NCBI GenBank assembly: GCA_949752795.1
Contig: OX457061.1
Coordinates: 31,314,425 to 31,378,424 of the forward strand
Reading direction: 5' to 3'
Source: Hyperoodon ampullatus
Lineage: Eukaryota; Chordata; Mammalia; Artiodactyla; Ziphiidae
DNA length: 64,000 nucleotides
The notes below the pieces were generated by a model. The model saw only the letters and a list, made by a program, of their open reading frames with translations, had not been told where the DNA came from and searched no databases. Within the stretch, counting starts at the first letter, position 1, and each line of letters begins with the position of its first letter. The translations under genes were made by a program, and so were the position numbers. Below are positions 9,700-20,329 of this stretch, in pieces.

Positions 9700-12627
9700 T
9701 TGCTGTGATTTATGTCATAGAGTGTTCTGCCTATGTTTTCCTCTAAAAGTTTGAAAGTGTCTGGCCTTACATTTAGGTCTTTAATCCATTTAGAGTTTAT
9801 TTTTGTGTATGGTGTTAGGGAGTGTTCTAATTGTCTTTTACATGTAGCTGTCCAGTTTTCCCAGCACCACTTATTGAAGAGGCTGTGTTTTCTCCACTGT
9901 ATATTCTTGCCTCCTTTATCAAAGACAAGGTGACCGTATGTGTGTGGGTTTATCTCTGGGCTTTCTGTCCTGTTCCACTGATCTATATTTCTGTTTTTGT
10001 GCCAGTACCATATTGTCTTGATTACTGTAGCTTTGTAGTGTAGTCTGAAGTCAGGGAGCCCAGTTCCTCCAGCTCTGTTTTTCTTTCTCATGATTGCTTT
10101 GGCTATTTGGGGTCTTTTTGTTTCCATACAAATTGTGAAATTTTTTGTTTTAGTTCGGTGAAAAATGCCACAGGTAGTTTGATAGGAATTGCGTTGAATC
10201 TATAGATTGCTTTGGGTGGTATAGTCATTTTCACAATGTTGATTCTTCCAATCCAAGAATATGGTATATCTCTCCTGTTCTTATCATCTCAAATTCCTTT
10301 CATCAGTGTCATATAGTTTTCTGCATACAGGTCTTCTGTCTCCTTAGGTAGGTTTATTCTTAGGTATTTTACTCTTTTTGTTGCAGTGGTAAATGGGAGT
10401 GTTTCCTTAATTTCTCTCTCAGATTTTTCGTCATTAGTGTATAGGAATGCAAGAGATTTCTGTGCATTAATTTTGTATACTGCTATTTTACCAGATTCAT
10501 TGGTTAGCTCTAGTAGTTTTCTGGTAGCATCTTTAGGATTCTCTATGTATAGTATCATGTCAGCTGCAAAGAGTGACAGTTTTACTTCTTCTTTTCCAAT
10601 TTGGATTCCTTTTCTTCCTTTTTCTTCTCTGATTGCTGTGGCTAAAACTTCCAGAGAGTGTGCAACCTTGTCTTGTTCCTGATCTTAGTGGAAATGGTTT
10701 TAGTTGTTCACCATTGAGAACGATGTTGGCTGTGGGTTTGTCATATATAGCCTTTATTATGTTGAGGTAAGTTCCCTCTATGCCTGCTTTCTGGAGGGTT
10801 TTTATCATAAATATGTGTTGAATTTTGTTGAAAGCTTTTTCTGCATCTATTGAGATGATCATAGGATTTTCTCCTTCAGTTTGTTAATATGGTGTATCAC
10901 ATTGATTGATTTCCCTGTATTGAAGAATCCATGCATTCCTGGGATAAACCTCACTAGATCATGGTGTATGATGCTTTCATTGTGCTGTTGAATTCTGTTT
11001 GCTAGTATTTTGTCGGGGATTTTTGCATTTATGTTCATCAGTGATATTGGCCTGTTGTTTTCTTTCTTTGTGACCTCTTTGGTTTTGGTATCAGGTGATG
11101 GTGGCCTTGTAGAATGCATTTGGGAGTGTTCCTCCATCTGCTATATTTTGGAAGAGTTTGAGAAGGATAGGTGTTAGTTCTTCTCTAAATGTTGATAGAA
11201 TTTGCCTGTGAAGCCATCTAGTCCTGGGCTTTGTCTGTTGGAAGATATTTAATCACAGCTTCAATTTCAGTGCTTGTGATTGGTCTGCTTATATTTTCTA
11301 TTTCTTCCTGGTTCAGTCTCGGAAGGTTGTGCTTTTCTAAGAGTTTGTCCATTTCTTCCAGGTTGTCCATTTTATTGGCATAGAGTTGCTTGTAGTAATC
11401 TCTCATGATCCTTTGTATTTCTGCAGTGTCAGTTGTTACTTCTCCTTTTTCATTTGTCATTCTTTTGATTTGAGCCTTTTCCCGTTTTTTCTTGATGAGT
11501 CTGGCTAATGGTTTATCAATTTTGCTTATCTTCTCAAAAAAACAGCTTTTAGTCTTATTGGTCTTTGCTGTTGTGTCCTTCATTTCTTTTTCATTTATAT
11601 CTGATCTGGTTTTTATGATTTCTTTCTCTCTGCTAATATATTTTTTGTTGTTGTTCTTTCTCTAATTGCTTTAGGTGTAAGGTTTGATTGTTCATTTGAG
11701 ATGTTTCTTGTTTCTTGAGGTAAGATTGTTTTGCTATAATCTTTCCTCTTAGAACCGCTTTTGCTGCATCCCATAGGTCTTAGGTCATCGTATTTTCATT
11801 GTCATTTGTTCCTAGGTATTTTTTGATTTCCTCTTTGGTTTCCTCAGTGGTCTCTTGGTTATTAAGTAGTTTATTGTTTAGCTTCCATGTGTTTGTATTT
11901 TTTACAGGTTTTTTCCTGTAATTGGTATCTAGTCTCATAGCGTTGTGGTACAAAACATACTTGATACGATTCCAATTTTCTTAAGTTTACCAAGGCTTGA
12001 TGTGTGACCCAAGATACGATCCTTTCTGCAGAATGTTCCATGAGCACTTGAGAAGAAAGTGTATTCTGTTGTTTTTGGATGTCCTATAAATGTCAATTAA
12101 GTCCATCTTGTTTAATGTGTCATTTAAAGCTTGCATTTCCTTATTTATTTTCATTTTGGATGACCTGTCCATTGGTGAAAGTGGGGTGTTAAAGTCCGCT
12201 GCTATTATTGTGTTACTGTTGATTTCCCCTTTCATGGTTGTTAACATTTGCCTTATGTATTGAGGTGCTCCTATGTTGGATGCATAAGCATTTACAATTG
12301 TTATATGTTTTTCTTGGATTGATCCCTTGTTCATTATGTAGTGTCTTTCTTTGTCTGTTGTAATAGTCTTTATTTTAAAGTCTATTTTATCTGATATGAG
12401 TATTGCTACTCCAGCTTTCTTTTGATTTCCATTGGCATGGAATATCTTTCTTCATCTTCTCACTTTCAGTCTGTATGTGTCCCTAGGTCTGAAGTTGGTC
12501 TCTTGGAAACAGCGTATATATGGGTCTTGTTTTTGTCTCCATTCAGCCAGTCTGTGTCTTTTGGTTGGAGTGTTTAATCCATTTACGTTTAAGGTAATTA
12601 TCGATATGTATGTTCCTATTACTGTTT
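8623..12627 (-). pseudogene. L1 copy 1 ORF2 (endonuclease-reverse transcriptase), inactivated
   Basis: Fragments read as L1 ORF2 in order from the right. The endonuclease is at 11987-12334 ([20 protein letters not shown]) and reverse-transcriptase parts lie at 10289-11137. The C-terminal parts follow at 8623-9293 (EYYSAIKRNE, THIYGI). The copy is broken by many frameshifts and by the SINE at 9472-9690. The catalytic FADD box reads F-A-A-D here: the first Asp codon is an Ala codon at 10562-10564, while copies 2 and 3 keep FADD. The expected ORF2 start ATG (present in copy 3 at 62372) is also altered. Confidence 0.85.
9472..9690 (+). mobile_element. CHR-type tRNA-derived SINE nested in L1 copy 1
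   Basis: The element starts 'ggcttccctggtggcgcagt', carries 'gagtccgcctgccgatgcag', and ends 'agaagcccacataccgc' followed by about 30 A residues. Duplications AAAAGGATCTTGCTG flank it at 9457-9471 and 9691-9705, and removing it restores L1 ORF2 continuity. It is therefore younger than the L1. Confidence 0.95.
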
Positions 12628-12647
12628 TCTTAATTGTTTCAGGTTTG

Positions 12648-13544
12648 TTATTGTAGGTCTTTTCCTTCCCTTGTGTTTCCTGCGTAGAGAATTTCCTTTA
12701 GCATTTGTTGTAAAGCTGGTTTGGTGGTGCTGAATTCTGTTAGCTTTTGCTTGTCTGTAAAGGTTTTAATTTCTCCGTCGAATCTGAATGAGATCCTTGC
12801 TGGGTACAGTAATCTTGGTTGTAGGTTTTTCCCTTTCATCACTTTAAATATGTCCTGCCACTCCCTTCTGGCTTGCAGGGTTTCTGCTGAAAGATCAGCT
12901 GTTAACCTTTTGGGGATCCCCTTGTATGTTATTTGTTGCTTTTCCCTTGCTGCTTTTAATATTTTTTCGTTTTATGTAATTTTTGATAGTTTGATCAATA
13001 TGTGTCTTGGCGTGTTTCTCCTTGGATTTGTTCTCTAGGGGACTGTACACTTCCTGGAGTTGATTGACTATTTCCTTTGTCATATTAGGGAAGTTTTCAA
13101 CTATAATCTCTTCAAATATTTTCTCAGACTCTTTTTCTCTTCTTCTTCTGGGAGCCCTATAATTCAAATGTTGGTGCGTTTAATGTTGTCCCAGAGGTCT
13201 CTGAGACTGTCCTCAATTCTTTTCATTCTTTTTTCTTTATTCTGCTCTCTGGTAGTTATTTCCACTATTTTATATTCCAGGTCACTTATCCGTTCTTCTG
13301 CCTCAGTTATTCTGCTATTGATTCCTTCTAGAGCATTTTAAATTTCACTTATTGTGTTGTTCATCATTGTTTGTTTGCTCTTTAGTTCTTCTAGTTCTTT
13401 GTCAAATGTATCTTGTATTTTCTCCATTCTATTTCCAAGATTTTGAATTATATTTACTATCATTACTTTGAATTCTTTTTCAGGTAGACTGCCTATGTCA
13501 TCTTCATTTGTTTGGTCTGTTGGGTTTTCACTTTGCTCCTTCAT
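12648..13544 (-). pseudogene. L1 copy 1 ORF1 (RNA-binding protein), inactivated
   Basis: Reads MKEQSENPTDQTNEDDIGSL at 13338-13544, then EIIVENFPNMTKEIVNQLQE around 13050-13110, then the C-terminal FSTTKPALQQMLKEILYAGN at about 12660-12750. This is the L1 ORF1p coiled-coil, RRM and C-terminal order. At least three frame breaks make it non-functional. Confidence 0.85.
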
Positions 13545-15495
13545 CTGCTGAGTATTTCTCTGTATTCTCAGTTTGCTTAACTTACTGTGTTTGGGGTCTC
13601 CTTTTTGCAGGCTGCAGGTTCGTAGTTCCCGTTGTTTTTGGAGCCTGCCCCCAGTGGGTAAGGTTGGTTCAGTTGGTTGTGTAGGTTTGCTGGTGGAGGG
13701 CAGTGGTGCCTGTGTTCTGGTGGACGAGGCTGGATCTTGTCTTTCTGGTGGGCAGGACCGTGTCCGGTGTTATGTTTTGAGGTGTCTGTGAACTTATGAT
13801 TTTAGGCAGCCTCTCTGCTAATGAGTGGGGTTGTGTTCTCTTGTTAGTTGTTTGGCATGGGGTGTCCAGCACTGGAGCTTGCTGGTCGTTGAGAGGAGCA
13901 GGGTCTTAGTGTTGAGATGGAGATCTCTTGGAGAGCTCTCGCTGACTGATATTACATGGGGCCAGGAGGTCTTAGTGGTCTAACGTCCTGAACTCTGCTC
14001 TCCCACCTCAGAGGCTCAGGCCTAACATCTGGCTGGAGCACCAAGACCCTGTCTGCTACCCGGCTCAGAAGAGAAGGGCGAAAAACAAAGAAAGAAAAAT
14101 AAATAAATAAAATAAATGTAGTTATTAAAATAAAAACTAAGAATAAATAAAAAAGAGAGCAAGCAAACCAGTAAACAAATCCACCAATGATAAGAAGCAC
14201 TAAAAACTATACTATGATAATCATAGAAATTAGTAACCATGGTGTTGCATTCAGCAAACCCCAAGTGTACAGTTGATCCCAAAGTCCACCGTCTCAATTT
14301 TGGGATGATTCGTTGTCTATTCAGGTATTTCACAATGCAGGGTACATCAGGTTGATTGTGGAGATTTAATCCGCTGCTCCTGAGGCTGCTGGGAGAAATT
14401 TCCCTTTCTCTTCTTTGTTCCCACAGCTCCTGGGGTTCAGCTTTGGATTTGGCCCCGCCTCTGCGTGTAGGTCGCCCTCTGGCGTCTGTTCTTCGCCCAG
14501 ACAGGACGGGGTTAAAGGAGCAGCTGATGAGGGGGCTCTGGCTCACTCAGGCCGGGGGTCGGGAGGGGTACAGAATGTGGGGTGAGCCTGCGGCAGCAGA
14601 GGCTGGCATGACGTTGTAACAGCCTGAGGCGTGCCGTGTGTTCTCCCGGGGAAGTTGCCTCTGGATCTCGGGACCCTGGCAGTGGCGCGCCACACAGGCT
14701 CCCTGGAGGGGAGGTGTGGATAGTGACCTGTGCTTGTACACAGGCTTCTTGGTGGCTGCAGAAGCAGGCTTAGCATTTCATGCCTGTCTCTGTTGTCCAT
14801 GCTGATAGCTGCAGCTTGCGCCTGTTTCTGAAGCGCGTTCTGAATCTCCTCTCCTCACACATCCCGAAACAATGGTCTCTTAGGCAGTTAGCCTGCCTCT
14901 TAGCCTCTTAGGCAGTTCCATACTTTTGCCCGGACTCTCTCCTGGTTAGCTGTGGCGCATTAGCCCCCTTCAGGCTGTGTTCACTCAGCCAACCCCAGTC
15001 GTCTCCCTGGGATCTCACCTCTGAAGCCCGAGCCTCAGCTCCCAGCCCCCATCCACCCTGGTCGGTGAGCAGACAAACCTCTCAGGCTGTTGAGTGCTGG
15101 TCAGCACTGACCTCTGTGTGGGAGTCTCTCCGCTTTGCCCTCCGCACCCCTGTTGCTGCGCTCTCCTCCGTGGCTCTGAGGCTTCCCCCTCCCACCCACT
15201 CCCCATCTCCGCCAGTGAAGGGGCTTCCTAGTGTGTGGAAACTTTTCCTCCTTCACAGCTCCCTCCCCGAGTTGCAGGTCCTATCTCTATTCTTTTGTCT
15301 CTGTTTTTTCTTTTTTCCTTTTCCCTACCCAGGCAGGTGGGGAGTTTCTTGCCTTTTGGGAGGTCTGAGGTCTTCTGCCAGCGTTCAGTAGGTGTTCTGT
15401 AGGAGTTGTTCCACACGTACATGTATTTTTAATGTATTTGTTGGGAGGAATGTGATCTATATGTCTTACTCCTCCGTCGTCTTGAAGGTCCTCTC
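13545..15495 (-). other. L1 copy 1 5' UTR / internal promoter region
   Basis: A GC-richer segment upstream of ORF1, with a purine-rich tract at about 14077-14160 (aaagaaagaaaaataaataa). Open frames of up to 174 codons here show no protein similarity and look accidental. The same layout appears in L1 copy 3 near 63288-64000. Confidence 0.75.
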
Positions 15496-17679
15496 TTTAC
15501 TATTTTTTAACCTAAAGGAAAGTTAGAATCTTTGAGTGACTTGACAAAACATTGATCAGGGAGTGTGCTGTAGTAGAAAGCGTTCATAAAGTCAGAAGTC
15601 AGAAGACCAGTGTTTAGTTCAAACTCTACCACTAACTAGGTAGCTTGGGCTAAGAACTTAAAACTCAATATTTATGCCATGAGTGAGGTGGACCAGAACA
15701 CCAGCTGAGCAGTGTCCCCTCTCCAGGAGTCTTCAGTTTTGACTCTAAAGAGCTCTTCCTCCAAGCTTCTAAGTTTTAATAATTTCAGCCTATCCTTTGT
15801 TCCCCCAGGAGTGGTAACAGCTTTCTACAGTTGATACTTCTGTGACACCATAGTATTTACTTTTTCAATAATCTAGTTAACAATTTTATACCTACTTCTT
15901 TATATTAAATCCTTTCTGTTAATAAAACTTTGTATTTTCTGTTTCCTGACTGGACTCTGGTACAGAAACCTAGGAGTGGGGTTTAACTACATGCTTTCTG
16001 GTTTCCATATGTAATATTAAGGTATCTAAAGTGCTGGCTATTTCCTGTCCATAGATCTGGTCAGTATAATGCCTTCCGTGTGGCAGGCCAGTGTGATGTT
16101 CTATGGACTCTCAATATGATCAAAATTTCTGTGGACTTTTTTAGAGAGCAGGAGAGTTGACATAGATCTGAGGCAAGACTGTGATAGTGTACTGTTAAAC
16201 CTGCCAGGTAAAAGCAAAGTGTTTCTGGGATTCTTTGCAAATTAATATGGAGAAAAAAGCATTTCTTTACTAGGTTACAGAGGTTAATGCTGATTTGTTC
16301 TAGTAAAAATACTGTATTTTGAATACCAGCTGCAGTTGGAGTCATTACCGGTCTACATTTAAGATAGTTCACAATTATTTTTCAAGATCCATCTGCTTTA
16401 CATATAGTGCAAACAAGCAAGTTAAGTGGAATGTGATAGCTATCATCATCTTTCATCTTTCATGTTTTTGGTTATGGTACTCATCTCTGTAATACTGCTT
16501 TGTAAAAATATCTTGGTGAGGAGAAGAAACTCTAGGGGCTTCTACCTGATCATTCCTATCAGAATGATTCTTATTCCAAGGATCAGAGAATCAATATGCA
16601 GAGGGTGCCAGTTGCTAAGTATGTCTAGTCTAGTTATACATTAAGCAACTGGAGAAATAACCACAGCCGTGGATTTACTTGGCCCACTGTGATTCATACT
16701 TGATATAAAGCTCCTTGAATTGTGTCACACATAATCTCTAAGCCATTGTTGCCTACATGATTATTTTAAAATATTTTGATGAAAAAGCATACTTGAGGCA
16801 TATGAGCTAGATGATGTTGTTAATTTTTCTCTTTAAAGAGATAAATCTATAAATGGGAAAGACTAGGGCAAAAGTTTACTAATATGCAATTTAAAAATAC
16901 TTAACCTCTGGAGATGAGGCTTTAAGAAGGCTAGAGCATTCCCCTGCTTCTTTCTGGAAGTCATATTAACCACCAGCAAGCTGAATGCTAACTGTTTGGA
17001 AATAGCTACAGTGTAACTAGTTCTTAAAAATGGAGACACACTGTGGAACTAAAGTAGACTGAGTATATCAAAATAAAGAAGTCATGTGTGCAGTACATTA
17101 AAGAATATCTTTCTAGTCTTTGTTTTAACTAAGTCAGCAAAAGTATGTTAAACATAGTCTAATAATTCATTTGGCCAGAGAATGGGATTATTTTGTGGAT
17201 GTGATTTTAAATGAATTTAAGGGAGTAGAATGTGACTTTATTTCTCAGCTTTCCTTTCATAATGAAAATATTTTGATTAATGAAAATATTTTGATTGTTA
17301 AAGTCCCCAGGTGATTATATGTACTTTAGATATCTTATACTTTGAATTAGATCCAGGTCTCGATGTGACAAATTTTGCTAAGGGTTTTGGGGGAAAGAAT
17401 GCTATTGATAACGTGTAACAAACATCTTAACTCAAGGTAGGACGGAGAATTTTTTTTCTCTTTTAAATGTCAGTATGTTAAAAATAATGTGTATAAATTA
17501 ACACAGCTTATTCGTTAGCTAAAGGAATACACCTTTGTTTAAAACTGAGAAGAAATTAAAGATATCATATTAACTATTTTTTTCCTACTGAAAATTATTT
17601 ATATGCCCTAAAGATATACAGCTGTTTCTGGTTAACTTTCTGTATTTTTTTTAATATAAATTTTGAAAGCATCATACTT
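15496..17679 (+). other. TMEM38B intron 1 with a MIR remnant and an 18-bp tandem duplication
   Basis: A MIR-like stretch lies at about 15545-15665 (cagtgtttagttcaaactct, accactaactaggtagcttg). At 17261-17296 the 18-bp unit aatgaaaatattttgatt occurs twice in perfect tandem. No exon or RNA gene is visible elsewhere. Confidence 0.5.
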
Positions 17680-17806
17680 TTATTTATTTATTTATTTGGC
17701 CCTGTCTCATGGCATGCCGGATCTTAGTTCCCTGACCAGGGATTAAACCCGCACCCCCTGTGGTAGAAGCACAGAGCCTTAACCACTGGACTGCCAGGGG
17801 AGTCCC
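17680..17806 (-). mobile_element. Short CHR-1-like tRNA SINE, minus
   Basis: The reversed element runs from a (TATT)n tail through 'cttagttccctgaccaggga', 'cacagagccttaaccactgg' and 'actgccaggggagtccc'. It is the older, shorter form of the same tRNA-derived family also seen at 41028 and 43625. Confidence 0.85.
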
Positions 17807-19364
17807 TGTGTTTTCATAATTTAACTTCACATTAAACTAGCTGGTGCCAGTATGATACATACAAAGGAACATCATACCCAAAGAACTTTGTCATAAGATT
17901 GCGTCATGCTGAAAAATGTGTTATGGTAGTGTGTGTACTGAAGAAAGCTTTAAAGGAAGGCCTGTTTGAGTTAGAGAAATATTTCTGGCTGACATAGTTT
18001 TGAAAATCAGGCAAAAAAGACCATTATGAGAGAGACCCTCCCTTCAACTCTGTTCTTTTCCTTTCTGTTTTGGTCTAATAAAATCTTAGTTTCATTGATT
18101 TAATACTATTGGGGTTATGAGTACATTTTCAGTGCCATAGTGTGTCATTCTCATCCCAGCTTTGCAGTAAGGACTCAAAAGAATTATATCTTGGGCTCAG
18201 ACAGTTGAGTCAGAAGCAGCCCAAGGGTTGCATTCTCCTTGCCTCTTTTCTCTCTTGTCAGTGATCAGTCCATTCAGCACACAAATCAACAGAGTGTCTG
18301 ACATGTACTAGGTAGTAAATATGTATTTTTATGTATATTCTCTTATTTTAAGTTCTTGTAAGTTCTGTATTATTCTCATTTTATGAAACTTGAAGTTTAA
18401 GCCAAGAGAGGTTAGAGGTCCTACAAAGAGTCACAAAACTGGTACGTAATCACAGTTATCTCTGTGACTTGTGATAAAACTAAGGGAAATTAATGGTAGT
18501 AAAATTGTCATACTTACACTCTTGAAACATTGCACGTATATTTTTCTGTTGTACAATAAACATTTGTAGAGCATCTACTTTATACTAAAGCTTCTTAGAG
18601 TCTCAAGGGGTATCAGTCTTCTGGTGGAGCTAACACTCGTGAACAAAAACTAGAAAGTGATATATTTTCAGAGGAAAGGATAAAATACCGTGGAAGTTGA
18701 GGGAAAAGGAAAGTTATTTTGACAAACTTAATCAGAAATACATATTACATGAGCGAATAATTTGTGTGAAAGCATCAAATTTAGTAAATTTGATTTGGAT
18801 TGTTTTAGTGGTCAAAGGAAAACTTTTTTGGTATATTTGAATTTGCCTAAGCCAAATTGTTGTGTCAGATGGATGATAGTAATGCTAAATCTTCCATTAG
18901 AACAACCCTAAGGGATACAGAGGATACAGACATATTCCCTAATTGTATATTTACCAGAAGTAATCAATTACTTTGGAATGTGTCTTCATAGTAACTGTGT
19001 AACCGTGGGCCCATTGTAGCTCTCATTCAGTTAGAGCTCCCATTTCCAGAATGTGTGTGCAGAGCTAACCAGGGTATGGCCTGAGAGAGAGAGAGGGACA
19101 CATCCACACCCACACAGACAAACACACCCGAGGACAAACAAGGTTGGGGGAGAAGAAGGTCTTGAGGGGGAAAAGGGGTGTGCATGTGTAAATAAGCACA
19201 GAAAAAGAAGTCTGGAAGTTGTCACCCTACAGAAATGAGTGTGATTGAAGGGTAGAAGTAGAGAGGAAAGGGTAATTTTCTTTTTTTTTTTCTATTTACT
19301 TCTATAATAATAGTGATAGCTAATAGTTGTTGCTTACTTTTTTTTTTTTTTTTTTTTTTTAAGA
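17807..19364 (+). other. TMEM38B intron 1 with a MIR-like piece
   Basis: A diverged MIR resemblance lies at about 18300-18440 (tattctcattttatgaaact, gtcacaaaactggtacgtaa). A GA/CA-rich patch lies at 19083-19135. Nothing else was recognised. Confidence 0.4.
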
Positions 19365-19700
19365 TGTGGGAAAGCAGTTACCTTGTTCACTTCACACAGA
19401 GAGTAAGTGCTGGAGCCAGGATTTATACCTCGGCAATTAAGCTCCAGAGTCTGGATTCTTTTTTTTTTTGCGGTACACGGGCCTCTCACTGTTGTGGCCT
19501 CTCCCGTTGCGGAGCACAGGCTCCGGACGCGCAGGCTCAGCGGCCATGGCTCACGGGCCTAGCCGCTCCGCGGCACGTGGGATCTTCCCGGACCAGGGCA
19601 CGAACCCGTGTCCCCTGCATCGGCAGATGGACTCTCAACCACTGCGCCACCAGGGAAGCCCCAGAGTCTGGATTCTTAAGCACTCTGTATTGCCTCTCAA
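19365..19700 (+). repeat. MIR interrupted by a SINE
   Basis: MIR text (ggaaagcagttaccttgttc, agtaagtgctggagccagga, ctccagagtctggattctt) runs to 19460 and resumes at 19678 (aagcactctgtattgcctct). The interruption is the younger SINE at 19461-19660 plus its duplicated target. Confidence 0.75.
19461..19660 (-). mobile_element. CHR-type SINE, minus, inserted in a MIR
   Basis: Reversed CHR SINE from a T tract and 'gcggtacacgggcctctcac' to 'cgccaccagggaagcc'. Perfect 17-bp duplications ccagagtctggattctt lie at 19444-19460 and 19661-19677. Confidence 0.95.
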
Positions 19701-20329
19701 TGTGAGAATGGCTCAGTAAGGTAGCTAGTGTCCACTGACTAAAAGAAAAGATCATATTCATATATTATGCTGACTAGCCAATGTTCTAAACAGTCATCAT
19801 CGTACAGGGCAATACTGAACAGTGCCCGTATACATATTTTGATGGATAGCAATATATATGTGTAGAGAGAGACATAGTGGTGTCACATCTTACATAGGGG
19901 TTTGGCTCTATAAAGACAGCATGGCCATGTATCATCAACATAACTCTTGAATAGTTCTTAAGTTTAGGGGAAATTGCTGCACTGGAGATAGACATCCTGT
20001 TTTTTAGTAAGTTTTTCAAAACTAGTTTTTCTTCCATATTGATACAGGTCACCATTTCTTGAGTTATCACCAGATGCGTATCATTAAACCTTGGCATCAC
20101 TTCATTTGATGATATATACACACCATCGAAAATTTACGTCTTCCAACTCATGTTCACTCCTGGGCACATTTTATTGTGTGGAATGGTGGGTTGCGATATT
20201 TAAATTTTTATCTCCCTCTTTTTCTTTTTCCCATGAGCACATAGAGATGAATTCCCATGTTAGTACAAGTATGACGATGTTACCCTACTGAATTCACACA
20301 TACATTTGTATAGTTTGTTTTGTTGTTTG
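19701..20329 (+). other. TMEM38B intron 1, unassigned
   Basis: No exon, repeat family or structured element was recognised. Confidence 0.4.

Larger units (their letters stand above)
8248..15495 (-). mobile_element. Near full-length L1 (copy 1), minus strand
   Basis: The order on + is reversed 3' UTR (from 'taacatctttattggagta'), ORF2 (about 8623-12627), ORF1 (about 12648-13544) and a long GC-richer 5' UTR ending near 15495 ('cctccgtcgtcttgaaggtc'). About 7.0 kb remains after removing the nested SINE at 9472-9690, so the copy is close to complete. Both ORFs are broken by stops and shifts. I could not find a convincing target-site duplication. Confidence 0.9.

Noticed and set aside
9333..10127. 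264-codon minus-strand frame
   Set aside because: It is a chimaera of L1 ORF2 text and the reversed SINE read through its A tail, not a gene.
14022..14546. 174-codon minus-strand frame in the L1 5' UTR
   Set aside because: It lies between the L1 5' end and ORF1, is compositionally odd and is not preserved in copy 3. A chance frame.
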